Source of the DNA: Deltaproteobacteria bacterium
GTDB lineage: Bacteria > Myxococcota_A > UBA9042 > PHBI01 > JACKFB01
Reading direction: 5' to 3'
NCBI GenBank assembly: GCA_020632695.1
Contig: JACKFB010000013.1
Span: forward strand, 99,785 to 163,784
DNA length: 64,000 bases
The notes under the pieces were generated by a model. The model did not search any database and was not told the origin of the DNA. It was given only the letters and a program-made list of their open reading frames with translations. This document shows, piece by piece, positions 32,044 to 41,458 of this stretch. The position numbers and the translations under genes are program-made. Position 1 is the first letter of the stretch; every line of letters starts with the position of its first letter.

Positions 32044-33455
32044 GCGGGCGGCCGCTGACCGAACGCGGCGATGACGTGGGCCACCGCGGCGGTGAGGCGC
32101 TTGCCGGTGGCGATGTCGAGGAACTCGTTGGGGCCGTGGGCGTTCGAGCCGGGCCCAAGCACGCCGGTGATCACGAACTGGGCCTCGGGGAACTTCTCGC
32201 CCAGCATCCCCATGAAGGGGATCGAGCCGCCCTCGCCGACGTGGCAGGCCTTCGGGCCGAAGAAGGCCTCCGAGGCCTCGTCGATGGCCCGGCCCAGCCA
32301 GGGGGCGAGCGGCGGCGCGTGCCAGCCCCCGGCGGGGGGCTCCACGGTGCAGACGACGCGGGCGCCGTAGGGCGGGTCGGCCTCGAGGGCGCGGCGCAGG
32401 GCCTCGCCGGCGGTGTGCGCGTCGGTGGTGGGCGGCGTGCGCAGCGAGAGCTTCAGGGTGGTCGAGGGGCGCAGCACGTTGCCGGCCTGGGCCACCGGCG
32501 GCAACCCGTCGGCGCCGGTCACCGAGAGGGCGGGGCGCCAGGTGCGCGCCAGGAGCTGCTCCACCACGTCGTCGGAGACGGCCCGCGCGCCGGTGACGAA
32601 GGGCATCTCGCCCCTCACCTCGTCGCCGAGCACGGCGGCGGCCTGCCGGGCCTGCTCCACCCGCTGCTCGGGGATCTCGGCGTGGAACTCGGGCAGGAGG
32701 ATCTCGCCGCTGTCGGGATCCTCGATCCGCGAGAGCAGGCGCCGGGCGATGCGGAAGGTGGAGGCGACGACGCCGCTGGCGCGCCCGGAGTGGACGCCCT
32801 CCCGCAGGATGCCGACCTCCAGCTCGGCCACGATGTTCCCGCGCAGCGAGGTGGTCAGCCACAGCCGCTCGTAGTCGCCGCAGCCCGAGTCGAGGCAGAC
32901 CACCAGGTCGGGGGCGCCGATGCGCTGGGCGTAGGCGTCGATGTAGGCGCTCAGGTCGGGCGAGCCGCTCTCCTCGGAGCACTCGATGGCGACCACCAGC
33001 CGCGGGTGGGCGGTGCCCTGCTCGCCGAGCGCGCGCGCCGCGGCGATGGACGCGAACACCGCGTAGCCGTCGTCGGCCCCGCCGCGCCCGTAGAGCCGCC
33101 CGTCCCGCAGCACCGGCGTCCAGGGCGCGCGTCCCTCGCTCCAACCGACCATCGGAGGCTGCTTGTCCAGGTGGCCGTACAGCAGGATGGTCCCAGGCAG
33201 CTCGCCGCCGATCTCCACGAAGAGCAGGGGCGTGCGTCCCGGCAGGCGCCACACCTCCACCGTCGCCCCCTCGGGCGCGTGGCTGCGCACCCAGGCTTCG
33301 GCCAGGGCGACGGCGCGGTCCATGTGCCCGTGCTCGGCCCACTCGGGGTCGAAGGCCGGGCTCTGGTTCGGGATGCGGATGTACTCGACGAGGGCGGGGA
33401 CGATCGAGTCGTCCCACATCGCGTCGACGAAGCTGCGGGTGCGCTGTGGGTCCAT
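32040..33455 (-). CDS. M20-family metallopeptidase
   Basis: A 471-residue dipeptidase- or carboxypeptidase-like zinc enzyme. The metal ligands and catalytic residues appear in order: LLYGHLDKQP (His, Asp), RGGADDGYA (bridging Asp), ECSEESGSPD (Glu pair), VCLDSGCGD (Asp) and GSNAHGPNEFLD (late His). A dimerisation lid sits between them. The length and the HLDKQP signature match the M20 peptidase group acting on short peptides. The ATG at 33455 has GGAG upstream; the preferred substrate is not predictable. It is co-transcribed with the TauE-like gene. Confidence 0.9.
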   Translation of the reverse strand: MDPQRTRSFVDAMWDDSIVPALVEYIRIPNQSPAFDPEWAEHGHMDRAVALAEAWVRSHAPEGATVEVWRLPGRTPLLFVEIGGELPGTILLYGHLDKQPPMVGWSEGRAPWTPVLRDGRLYGRGGADDGYAVFASIAAARALGEQGTAHPRLVVAIECSEESGSPDLSAYIDAYAQRIGAPDLVVCLDSGCGDYERLWLTTSLRGNIVAELEVGILREGVHSGRASGVVASTFRIARRLLSRIEDPDSGEILLPEFHAEIPEQRVEQARQAAAVLGDEVRGEMPFVTGARAVSDDVVEQLLARTWRPALSVTGADGLPPVAQAGNVLRPSTTLKLSLRTPPTTDAHTAGEALRRALEADPPYGARVVCTVEPPAGGWHAPPLAPWLGRAIDEASEAFFGPKACHVGEGGSIPFMGMLGEKFPEAQFVITGVLGPGSNAHGPNEFLDIATGKRLTAAVAHVIAAFGQRPPA

Positions 33456-33539
33456 GGCGGGCTCCGGGCGGCCGGGTGCGCGGAGCATACTGCGCGATCG
33501 GCGGCCGCGTCATCTGCGCGCAGCCGCGCGGATCTGCGC

Positions 33540-33569
33540 TTGACACCGCGGCGCGAGCCACACTACAAG
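33540..33569 (+). promoter_or_regulatory. Promoter of the tRNA-Pro gene
   Basis: TTGACA (33540-33545), an 18-base spacer and TACAAG (33564-33569) lie just upstream of the tRNA, placing the transcript start about 10 bases before the mature 5' end. Confidence 0.5.
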
Positions 33570-33586
33570 CTGGCTCCTCTAGCGTA

Positions 33587-33663
33587 CGGGGCGTAGCGCA
33601 GTCTGGTAGCGCGCCTGCTTCGGGAGCAGGAAGTCGCTGGTTCAAATCCAGTCGCCCCGACCA
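33587..33663 (+). tRNA. tRNA-Pro (anticodon CGG), CCA encoded
   Basis: The 77-base sequence folds as a standard cloverleaf: acceptor CGGGGCG with CGCCCCG, D-stem GCGC with GCGC around AGTCTGGTA, anticodon stem CCTGC with GCAGG, loop TTCGGGA, and T-arm GCTGG-TTCAAAT-CCAGT (final pair G-T). The anticodon CGG (33621-33623) reads CCG proline codons. The terminal ACCA is encoded. Confidence 0.97.
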
Positions 33664-33665
33664 GG

Positions 33666-33698
33666 CCGGGGTCGTGTCCCTCGCGGGCACGGCCCCGG
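33666..33698 (+). terminator. Stem-loop after tRNA-Pro
   Basis: CCGGGGTCGTG (33666-33676) pairs with CACGGCCCCGG (33688-33698), an 11-bp stem with one G-T pair and an 11-base loop, three bases after the tRNA CCA. It has no T-tract, so it may stop transcription or protect the processing end. Confidence 0.4.
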
Positions 33699-33767
33699 GC
33701 ACCGCTCGCGATCCGCGGGGGCCCTCCTAACCCGTCAGAATCACGATTCTTTCCTCCGGGGGGCGCG

Positions 33768-33796
33768 TTGACACTCACCGAGCCGGGTGATAGCGT
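33768..33796 (+). promoter_or_regulatory. Candidate promoter for the lipoprotein-PP2C pair
   Basis: TTGACA (33768-33773), a 17-base spacer and TAGCGT (33791-33796) lie about 65 bases before the lipoprotein ATG and closely resemble the tol promoter at 25097. Confidence 0.45.
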
Positions 33797-33860
33797 GGCA
33801 ATCTCGCCCGGAACCCGAGGCCCGATTCGCAGGTCTCGCTCTGAGAGATGGTGCCCCACG

Positions 33861-34325
33861 ATGAAGGCTCTCGCCATCGCGCTGCTCTCGACGGTGCTCT
33901 TCCTGGGATGCAAGAGCGATCCCGAGAAGGACAGCGGCGGTGACGCGTACCGGAACGAGGCCCAGCCCGTGGCGCTCGACGAGTGGACCACGGACGACAT
34001 CGCCCGGAAGACGGGCGACACCACGGACTGGAAGGCGGTGGACCTCGCCGACGCGGGGCAGCTCACCGTCCAGCTCGCCGCAGACGAGGCCGACGCCGAG
34101 GTCGCGGTCGCGGTGTTCAGCCGCTACGGCGAGCCGCTGGGCGAGGTGACCCGCAAGAAGGGCGAGGGGCGGACGAAGCTCACGGTGCCGATCGCCCGAT
34201 CGGGCCGCCATTTCCTGAGGATCCGGCAGCTGAGTGGCCCCGCTACGGCCTACACGCTGCGGGCGTCGTTGGGAGTCGCTGACGACGGTCCCGCGCCGGG
34301 TCGCAGCGACCGTCCCGACTTCTGA
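33861..34325 (+). CDS. Small lipoprotein with beta-sandwich domain
   Basis: A 154-residue predicted lipoprotein with signal LLSTVLFLGC (Cys at residue 17). A Gly/Asp linker leads to a beta-rich domain (TTDWKAVDLADAGQLTVQL, AEVAVAVFSRYGEPLGEV, GRHFLRIRQLSGPATAYTLR) that resembles the pre-peptidase C-terminal type domain of secreted bacterial proteins. The ATG at 33861 starts the signal peptide; the longer open frame from 33768 overlaps the promoter and is rejected. A PP2C gene follows 58 bases downstream. Function unknown. Confidence 0.8.
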   Translation: MKALAIALLSTVLFLGCKSDPEKDSGGDAYRNEAQPVALDEWTTDDIARKTGDTTDWKAVDLADAGQLTVQLAADEADAEVAVAVFSRYGEPLGEVTRKKGEGRTKLTVPIARSGRHFLRIRQLSGPATAYTLRASLGVADDGPAPGRSDRPDF

Positions 34326-34383
34326 GTGGGGCAGGGCGAGGCATGAGCACTGCGGAACTCCATCGATCGAGCACGGCGACGCC

Positions 34384-35652
34384 ATGCAGAAGCTGACGCC
34401 TTTCGCGCTCACCGACGTGGGGCGCAAGCGCGACCACAACGAAGACGCCTACGTGGTGGCCGAGGAGCACGCGCTGTACGTGGTGTGCGACGGCATGGGC
34501 GGCCACGCGTCCGGTGAGGTGGCGAGCCGCCTGACCACCGAGCACATGGTGGGCTTCTTCGAGGAGCACGGCGACACGCCCCAGGAGCGGCTGCCCTACA
34601 AGGCGCGCGGCGCGCACACGCGGGCCGAGGCGCTCCTCTCGAACGCGGTCCAGTACGCCAACGACCGGGTCTACGTCGAGGGGATGAAGGACTCGAAGCT
34701 CGAGGGCATGGGCACGACCCTGGTGGCGATGCTGGCCCAGCGCGACACCTTCGTGCTGGCGCATGTCGGCGACAGCCGCATCTACCGCTGGTATCCGGGC
34801 GGTGAGCTGGAGCAGGTCACCCGCGACCACAGCCTGCTGAACCACAAGATCGACGCGGGCGAGCTGTCCACGGTCGAGGAGATCGCGAACTTCAAGCAGG
34901 GCAACATCATCGTCCGCGCCGTGGGCCTGAAGGACTACGTCGAGCCGGAGGTGCAGACGATCGCCCGGCGCCCCGGTGACGTGTTCCTGATGTGCTCGGA
35001 CGGCCTGAGCGACATGGTCGACGACTGGTCGATGCAGAACGTGCTCGAGGTCAACGCCGACGACCTCCAGGAGGCCGCCGGCTGCCTGGTGCGCATGGCC
35101 AACGATCGCGGCGGCAAGGACAACATCACGGTGATGCTCGTCCGCGTGGACGACGAGCCGGCCCAGGCCGAGGAGGTCACCGATCCCGGCGGCCGGACGC
35201 CCTTCTACGTCGAGGACACCAAGCCCTCGGGCGTGCGCGTGCCCGAGGAGACGCTGCCGGTGCAGCAGGCCGTGCCGCCGGCGGCCCACCGCGACTTCAG
35301 CGGGGACTTCGACGCTGACGACGCCGAGCCGGGCTTCGGCGGCTACGCGGAGACCACCGATCCCGGCCTGCGCGACGACGACGACGACTTCGATCCGCTG
35401 GACCGCACCGACGTCTCCAAGCCGGCCTTCCTGGACGAGGACCTGCCGCCCGATCTGCGCAGCACCGCGGAGGTGCCGCCGCCCTCCGTCGCCGTCGAGG
35501 TGCGCTCCGGGACCGCCCGCGTCGGGGCCAGCACCGGAGACCGCGCCGCCGCCCCGGTGTCCGCGCCGACGCGCCCCTCGACGCGCCGCCGCCCCTCGGT
35601 CATCGTCGAGGAGCCCAGCATCATCGTCGACGACAGCCTCCGGAAGCGCTGA
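34384..35652 (+). CDS. PP2C-type Ser/Thr protein phosphatase
   Basis: A 422-residue cytoplasmic metal-dependent phosphatase that would reverse Ser/Thr kinase signalling. Motifs in order: DVGRKRDHNEDA, VVCDGMGGHASGEVAS, MGTTLVAML, LAHVGDSRIYRW, MCSDGLSD and GGKDNITVMLVRVD, all metal-binding Asp residues present. After residue ~250 the rest is an acidic, Pro-rich disordered tail ending RRRPSVIVEEPSIIVDDSLRKR. The ribosome site before ATG 34384 is weak. The nearby FHA proteins suggest shared phospho-Thr networks; no kinase gene is in the window. Confidence 0.92.
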   Translation: MQKLTPFALTDVGRKRDHNEDAYVVAEEHALYVVCDGMGGHASGEVASRLTTEHMVGFFEEHGDTPQERLPYKARGAHTRAEALLSNAVQYANDRVYVEGMKDSKLEGMGTTLVAMLAQRDTFVLAHVGDSRIYRWYPGGELEQVTRDHSLLNHKIDAGELSTVEEIANFKQGNIIVRAVGLKDYVEPEVQTIARRPGDVFLMCSDGLSDMVDDWSMQNVLEVNADDLQEAAGCLVRMANDRGGKDNITVMLVRVDDEPAQAEEVTDPGGRTPFYVEDTKPSGVRVPEETLPVQQAVPPAAHRDFSGDFDADDAEPGFGGYAETTDPGLRDDDDDFDPLDRTDVSKPAFLDEDLPPDLRSTAEVPPPSVAVEVRSGTARVGASTGDRAAAPVSAPTRPSTRRRPSVIVEEPSIIVDDSLRKR

Positions 35653-35675
35653 ACGCCTGCGCCGCCGGGCTGCCC

Positions 35676-35705
35676 GGAGGCGGTCCTCGCGGAGGCGGTC
35701 CTCGC
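35676..35705. repeat. 15-bp tandem duplication
   Basis: GGAGGCGGTCCTCGC occurs twice in immediate succession between two convergent genes. It is noncoding. Confidence 0.9.
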
Positions 35706-35713
35706 GGACGTGG

Positions 35714-36856
35714 TCAGTCGATGTCGAGCTTCCGGAAGCGCTTCGAGCGCCCGACGTTCTTGGGCGGGCGCGAGGGCTCCCCGGCCGGGGCCGAGCCGTC
35801 GCCGGCCTTGGGCGCCGCGGTCGGCGGGCGAGCCGCGGCGGCCGGCGAGATCGGGGCCGCCTGAGGCGCGGGCGCGGGCTCTGGCGCGCTGCGTGGGGCG
35901 CTCGGGGCTTCGCCCAGCTCGACCCACTCCTGGCCGGCGCGCACCTGGACGCTGCTGCCGCGCACCCGCAGGGCGTCGAGCTCGGGAAACTCGTGCTGGG
36001 CCTTGAGCTGGCTCAGCACCCCGGCGAAGCTGTCGGCGCTCGCCCGCGGCGAGGCGCCCTCGATGACGTAGGTGCGCAGCACGTACTCGAGCAGCGTCAT
36101 CATCTCCTGCGGGCTGTAGGCGTCGAGCACCTCCCGCATGAAGCCGTGCTGGCGCCAGGGATCGTCCAGACGCGCCCGCTCGACCGCGGCGCGCTCGCCC
36201 TCGTCGAGCTGCCCCAGGTCCACCTGGACGTCGACCAGGTGCGCGCCGCTGAAGTCCGCGCCGCTGACGTTGGCGTGGCGGAGATCCACCTTGACCAGCA
36301 GCGCGTTCTTGAAGCTGGCGCCGTAGAGGTTCGCGCCCATCAGGTCGCAGTCGATGAGCACGGAGTTCGAGAAGTCGGCCCGGTCCAGGGTCACGTTCCC
36401 CCGCTCCTGGGCGTCGAAGCGCGTGTTGATGAGGGTCGCCCGCGCAAAGCGCGCCCCGAAGAGCTCGCAGGAGGTGAAGGTCCCCGACTGCACCCTGGCG
36501 CCGGAGAAGTCGGCGTTGCCCATGTGCGACGAATAGAAGCCGGTGCCGCTCATCGTCGTGTTGGTGAAGCCCGCCTCGATGAGCTCGCAGGAGAAGAAGG
36601 AGCAGCCGCGAAACAGGGTCCCGTCGAAGCGCACGCCACGCATGCTGCTCTCGCTGAACACCACGCGGCCCATGTCCGCGCCGGTGGCGTCGGCCGAGTG
36701 CAGCGCCACCCGGCGCAGGCGCACGTCGTTGGCCCGCACGCCCTGGAGCCCGGAGGCCGACAGATCGACATCCTGGACCTGGCACCCCTCGAGCCTGCCG
36801 TCGCTCGCGCGGGCGGCGACCTCGTGGGCGCTGCGCAGGAGATTGTCGTCGCTCAT
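35714..36856 (-). CDS. Pentapeptide-repeat protein
   Basis: A 380-residue cytoplasmic protein. About 35 pentapeptide units of the A(D/N)LXX form run from residue 20 to 200 (for example TGADMGRVVF, ANLYGASFKNALLVKVDL, GADFSGAHL), predicted to fold as a right-handed quadrilateral helix. A helical domain (EEMMTLLEYVLRTYVIEG-like) follows and a Pro/Ala-rich basic tail ends RSKRFRKLDID. The ATG at 36856 has GAGGG upstream. Some pentapeptide proteins mimic DNA and bind gyrase, but nothing here specifies that role. It is divergent from the FHA/coiled-coil gene. Confidence 0.85.
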   Translation of the reverse strand: MSDDNLLRSAHEVAARASDGRLEGCQVQDVDLSASGLQGVRANDVRLRRVALHSADATGADMGRVVFSESSMRGVRFDGTLFRGCSFFSCELIEAGFTNTTMSGTGFYSSHMGNADFSGARVQSGTFTSCELFGARFARATLINTRFDAQERGNVTLDRADFSNSVLIDCDLMGANLYGASFKNALLVKVDLRHANVSGADFSGAHLVDVQVDLGQLDEGERAAVERARLDDPWRQHGFMREVLDAYSPQEMMTLLEYVLRTYVIEGASPRASADSFAGVLSQLKAQHEFPELDALRVRGSSVQVRAGQEWVELGEAPSAPRSAPEPAPAPQAAPISPAAAARPPTAAPKAGDGSAPAGEPSRPPKNVGRSKRFRKLDID

Positions 36857-36994
36857 CGCAGCCCTCTGGCGGGTCAGGCCGGCGGATCGAGCCGGCGGAT
36901 CGAGCACAAGCGGTCGCCGAGGGACGAGCGTATCACGCCCTCCGACGGCCACGAAAGCGGCGCCCCGGAGGCGATCGCCGCGGGCACGGCAGGC

Positions 36995-39134
36995 ATGGAC
37001 AAGGTTTCCGGGGCCAGCGTATCCTCGCGGCCCGCGGGTGACGGGTCGATTCGCCCGCCGACGCACCAATCCGCCAGGGTCGCCGTGCTCCAACTCGTCT
37101 GCAGGAACATCGAGGGCGAGCGGCAGGTCGTGCCGCTCACGCCCGGGACGCTCGTCACCGTCGGCCGGAACCCCGGCTCCACCATCCAGGTGAAGAACCC
37201 GTCGGTGAGCCGGCAGCATGCCGAGATCCAGGAGGCGGGCGGCACCTGGACCGTGCGGGACCTGGGCAGCTCGAACCACTCCTTCGTCAATGACGAGCAG
37301 GTGACCGAGGCCCCGATCTCTGCCGGCGACGAGCTTCGCTTCGGCGACTTCCCGGTGAAGGTGCAGCTCTACGTCGGGGCGCCGGAGGCCGACGCGGACG
37401 GCGGCGCCGGGGCGAGCCGGGAGCGCCCCTCGCGGGCGCGCCCCGAGGCGGCGGCGGCTGGCGCCGACGACGGGCAGGACGCGCGGGAGAGAGCGCGTCT
37501 GGAACGTGAGGAGCGCATCCGTCGTCGGCGCGAGGAGCGCGGCAGCCCCAGCGCCGAGCCGGTCGAGCCGCTGGCCGCGACCGCGGCCGAGCCGGCGCTC
37601 CCCGAGGCTGTGCGTCGTGAGCCCGAGCCGGCCCGTCGCGCGCCGGAGCCCGAGCCGGTACGTCGCGCACCGGAGCCCGAACCGGCCCGTCGCGAGCCCG
37701 AGCCGGAGCCGCCGCCCGCCGCCGAGCGCGCGCGGCCGCGCCTGAGCCCCGCCGGCCGGCCTGCGCGGCCCGCGCGCGTCGCGGGGGCGCGAGTCGGCCC
37801 CCGCCGAGGCGGCGGAGAGCGGCGAGGAGGTCGACGCGTCGGAGCTGCGCCGGGCCAAGGCGGCCGCGCGCGGCATGGAGCGCGAGCTGGGCGAGGCGAA
37901 GCAGCGCATCCAGGAGATGGAGGCGCGCATCGTCGAGCTGGAGACCCGCGAGGGCCGCTTCGACGAGGAGCTGGACGGCTGGCACGAGCGCTACAACCGA
38001 GTGCGCGAGCAGCTCGACCACAGCGGCTCCCTGCTGGACCGGGCGCGAGAGGACCTGGAGGAGCGCGACGAGCTCATCGCCGAGCACGAGGGACGCATCG
38101 CGAGCCTGGAGGGGCAGCTCGGCGCCTTCGAGGCCACGCGCGGCGAGACCGGCGACCTGCTGAGCGAGCTCAAGGCCAAGGTGGTCCAGAAGGACCGGCG
38201 CATCGACGAGCTCCAGCGCGAGCTGGACCTGATGGAGTACGACCTTCGCTCGTCACGCGAGGAGCTGGAGGCGCTGCAGGACTCGTTCAATCACGAGAAC
38301 ACGCAGGAGCGGCGGCTCAACCGCGAGCTGGAGACCTTGCGCGAGGTCATCGCCGACAAGGAGAACGTCATCGCGGAGCTGAAGCTCGAGATCGAGGAGA
38401 AGAGCCGCGAGAACTACGACCTGCGGCTCGGCACCGGCATGAAGGACCTGGAGGAGGCGCGCCGGGACGTCCTCGAGAAGTACTTCGAGAAGAACCGCGA
38501 GGTCGACGAGCTGCGGCAGCAGCTCAAGGCGCAGGAGCGCGAGACGGCCAGCGTGCGCGAGCAGGTGGGCGAGCTGGAGGAGAAGATCACCGAGCAGAAG
38601 GACATCTCGAGCCACCCGGACTTCCAGCGGAAGGTGCGGGAGCTGGAGCGCGCGCTCGAGGATCTGGAGGAGGCGCGGGCCGACCAGGAGAAGCTGGGCA
38701 AGCGGCTCGACGACTTCGGGCCCGAGCAGAAGGGCAAGCTCGAGGCGGAGATCAACTTCCTGCAGCGCAAGAACAAGGCGCTGCAGGACAAGCTGGAGTC
38801 GGTGCAGGAGGAGCTGGAGGACCTGGGCAGGAAGCTGCGCGAGGCGAAGCCGGCGCCGGCGGCCGAGGCGACGGCCGACCTGGACAGCGCGGTGGCGCTG
38901 CGAGCGCGGGGCTCGGAGAAGGTCGCGCAGGCCATGGAGAACTACGCCGCGTGGAAGGCGAACCTGAACCTGCTGCGCAACTATCTGGAGGAGGCCGAGG
39001 AGGCGGCGGGCGACGCCAAGGCCACCAGCAGCGCGCTGGAGAGCATCAGCGAGCTCCTCACCCTGGTGCTGTCGGACGCCGGCGAGCTGCGCAAGGAGCT
39101 GGTCGGCTTGAAGGACCTCCTGGCCCAGGGGTAG
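36995..39134 (+). pseudogene. FHA-domain/coiled-coil protein with apparent +1 frameshift
   Basis: The first frame encodes an FHA domain (TLVTVGRNPGSTIQVKNPSVSRQH, LGSSNHSFVND), then basic helices and a Pro/Glu/Arg repeat (RREPEPARRAPEPEP). Past about 37790 that frame turns into non-coding-like Gly/Arg sequence, while a +1 frame becomes a clear coding frame with long heptad coiled coil (MERELGEAKQRIQEMEARIVEL to the stop at 39134). Removing one G from the GGGGG run at 37783-37787 joins both into one continuous reading. The +1 frame has a stop at 37743 and no good ribosome site at its first ATG (37875). Either a sequencing or assembly error, a real mutation, or programmed slippage explains this. 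The start may also be GTG 37085. Confidence 0.75.
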
Positions 39135-39204
39135 TCTGAGGCGGGCCGTGACGCGCCGTCCTGCGCGCATCCGCCGGCCCGAACCGGACGCCGAGGAGCT
39201 GTCG

Positions 39205-40755
39205 ATGGCCCACCAGGAGACGAACTCGCGCGAGGAGCTGGAGTACCTCATCCGCGCACGCTACGCGCTGATCTACGTGGTCTCCTCGGAGGAGGAGCGC
39301 GTCGAGGGGGCGCTGCGCGAGATCGGTGCCACGCGCGGTCGCAAGGTGATGGCCTGGTCCATCACCGAGGGCTTCGTGAGCCTCGACGGCGGGCCCAGCT
39401 TCAGCGACCTGCGCGACCCGCTGAAGGCCCTCGATTTCATTGCCAACTTCGAGGACGACGTCATCTGTGTCCTGCGCGACTACCACCCCTACCTGAAGGA
39501 CCCGTCCATCGTGCGGCGCCTGCGCGACCTGCACCGGCAGTTCAAGGAAGGGGACTACAACCAGCACGCCGTGCTGCTGAGCCCGGTCCCGAACTTCCCG
39601 CCCGAGATCGAGAAGGAGCTGGCGGTCATCGACTACGACCTGCCCGACCGCGAGGTGCTGGAGCAGATCGTGTGGAAGGTGGCCCAGAGCGTCGACGAGT
39701 CGGTGGATCTCGTCGTCAAGCGGGACACGCGACGGCGGGAGGCGGTGGTCGAGGCGGCCCTCGGGCTCACCGCGGAGGAGGCCGAGAGCGTGTTCGCCAA
39801 GTCGCTGGTGAAGACCCGCGACTTCGACATCGACACCATCCTGGCGGAGAAGAAGGGCATCATCCGCAAGTCGGGGATCCTCGAGTTCTACCAGACCGAC
39901 GACAAGTTCTCGGACGTGGGCGGGCTCGAGGTGATGAAGGCCTGGCTGGGCAAGCGCAAGGCGGCCTTCTATCGCGACGCGCGCGACTTCGGGCTCCCGG
40001 CGCCCAAGGGCATCCTGCTCATCGGCGTCCCGGGCTGCGGCAAGTCGCTGACCGCCAAGGCGATCGGCGCCATGTGGCACATGCCGCTGCTGCGCCTGGA
40101 CGTCGGCAAGGTGATGGGCAGCCTGGTGGGCTCCTCCGAGGAGAACATGCGCCGCGCCATCAAGACCGCGGAGGCGGTGGCGCCGGCGATCCTGTGGTTG
40201 GACGAGCTGGAGAAGGCGTTCTCGGGCACCAAGTCGTCGGGTCAGACCGACGGCGGCACCAGCGCGCGCGTCTTCGGCACCTTCATCACGTGGCTGCAGG
40301 AGAAGCAGTCGTCGGTCTTCGTCATCGCCACCGCCAACGACGTGAAATCGTTGCCGCCGGAGCTGCTGCGCAAGGGCCGCTTCGACGAGATCTTCTTCGT
40401 CGACCTGCCCAGCCCCGCGGAGCGCCGGCAGATCTTCAAGATCCACATCGACAAGAAGAAGCGCGCCTCCGCGGAGTTCGATCTGGACGCGCTGGTGGGG
40501 GCGAGCCAGGGCTTCTCCGGCTCCGAGATCGAGCAGGTGGTCGTCAGCGCGCTCTACGACTGCTACGAGGAGGACCGGGCCGACCTCACGACCGAGCGGC
40601 TGCTCAAGTCGATCGAGGAGATCATCCCGCTCTCGTACACGATGAAGGAGGGCATCGACGCGATGCGCGACTGGTCGAAGTCACGGGCGCGCAAGGCCAG
40701 CCTCGACGAAGAAGACGAGCGTGAGGCGGGCGTGGGCCGCAAGCTGGAGATCTGA
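39205..40755 (+). CDS. Ycf46-type AAA+ ATPase
   Basis: A 516-residue AAA+ protein of the Ycf46 family known from cyanobacteria and plastid genomes. The N-terminal domain (ELEYLIRARYALIYVVSSEEERV, FIANFEDDVICVLRDYHPYL) is family-specific. The ATPase has Walker A GVPGCGKS at residues 274-281, Walker B LWLDE (Asp333, Glu334), sensor 1 VIATAND and arginine finger region RKGRFDE. The start is ATG 39205, behind GAGGAG; an open frame to 39148 is not needed. Next come DUF1257 and DUF2997 genes, the usual neighbours, so the three act as one unit of unknown biochemical role. Confidence 0.9.
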   Translation: MAHQETNSREELEYLIRARYALIYVVSSEEERVEGALREIGATRGRKVMAWSITEGFVSLDGGPSFSDLRDPLKALDFIANFEDDVICVLRDYHPYLKDPSIVRRLRDLHRQFKEGDYNQHAVLLSPVPNFPPEIEKELAVIDYDLPDREVLEQIVWKVAQSVDESVDLVVKRDTRRREAVVEAALGLTAEEAESVFAKSLVKTRDFDIDTILAEKKGIIRKSGILEFYQTDDKFSDVGGLEVMKAWLGKRKAAFYRDARDFGLPAPKGILLIGVPGCGKSLTAKAIGAMWHMPLLRLDVGKVMGSLVGSSEENMRRAIKTAEAVAPAILWLDELEKAFSGTKSSGQTDGGTSARVFGTFITWLQEKQSSVFVIATANDVKSLPPELLRKGRFDEIFFVDLPSPAERRQIFKIHIDKKKRASAEFDLDALVGASQGFSGSEIEQVVVSALYDCYEEDRADLTTERLLKSIEEIIPLSYTMKEGIDAMRDWSKSRARKASLDEEDEREAGVGRKLEI

Positions 40756-40830
40756 GCGGTGACGCGCGCATGATTCGGCGCCTCGGCGGTGTCCGGGTAC
40801 AGCGGTGCCGGTGGGCAGAGGGGGAGACAC

Positions 40831-41235
40831 GTGTCGCATTTCACGACGGTCAAGACGAAGATCCGCGATCAGATCTGCCTGGAGCGCGCGCTCAAGGACC
40901 TGGGCTACGAGGTCACCGTGGCCGAGCAGGGCCAGGCGGTGCGCGTGCGGGGCTACCAGGGGCAGACCACCGACGCGGTGATGTCCATCAAGGCGTCGAA
41001 GACCTACGACATCGGGGTGAAGCTCGGTGCCGATGGGACCTACGAGTTCGTCGCCGACTGGTGGGGCGTCGAGACCACCCGCGGCGTGACCGAGCAGGAC
41101 TTCATCAAGTCGCTGACCCAGCGGTACAGCTACCACAAGGTCATGGACGAGATTAAGAAGAAGGGCTTCACGCTCGAGAGCGAGGAGCAGAAGGACGACC
41201 AGACCATCCAGGTCCGCGTGCGGACCTGGTCCTGA
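40831..41235 (+). CDS. DUF1257 (Ycf35-like) protein
   Basis: A 134-residue cytoplasmic protein starting at GTG 40831 with GGGGAG upstream. The opening SHFTTVKTKIRD, LKDLGYEV, KASKTYDIGV and DWWGV(E)TTRG followed by RYSYHKVMDE match the DUF1257/Ycf35 family. It has no catalytic motif. It lies 75 bases after the Ycf46-type gene and 10 bases before DUF2997; this order is shared with cyanobacteria. Confidence 0.88.
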   Translation: MSHFTTVKTKIRDQICLERALKDLGYEVTVAEQGQAVRVRGYQGQTTDAVMSIKASKTYDIGVKLGADGTYEFVADWWGVETTRGVTEQDFIKSLTQRYSYHKVMDEIKKKGFTLESEEQKDDQTIQVRVRTWS

Positions 41236-41245
41236 GGGGGCCCCG

Positions 41246-41452
41246 GTGGCGAAGAAGCGAGACCTGGTCATCACCATCGACCCCGATGGGAACGTGAAGA
41301 TCGAGGTGGAGGGCGTCGCGGGCAAGGACTGCCTGGACTTCACGGCCTGGCTCGAGGAGGAGCTGGGCGACGTGACCGAGCGGCAGTTCACCAGCGCCTA
41401 CTACCAGGAGGAGGAGGAGGCCGAGACCACGGTCGACGTGGGCTCGGAGTAG
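41246..41452 (+). CDS. DUF2997 protein
   Basis: A 68-residue acidic protein starting at GTG 41246, preceded by GAGGGGG. ITIDPDGNVKIEVEGVAGKDCLDFTAWLEEELGD (only parts listed here: ITIDPDGNV, GKDCLDFT) is the family core, with a single conserved Cys. It always appears with DUF1257, as recalled from cyanobacterial genomes. Function unknown. Confidence 0.85.
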   Translation: MAKKRDLVITIDPDGNVKIEVEGVAGKDCLDFTAWLEEELGDVTERQFTSAYYQEEEEAETTVDVGSE

Positions 41453-41458
41453 CGCGGC

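Noticed and set aside
32043..33702. Long minus-strand frame extending the TauE-like gene upstream
   Set aside because: It runs out of frame through the M20 peptidase gene and the tRNA; the permease starts at GTG 32043.
37875..39134. Coiled-coil frame as an independent gene
   Set aside because: The coding character extends upstream of its first ATG and joins the FHA frame if one G is removed; no ribosome site precedes the ATG.
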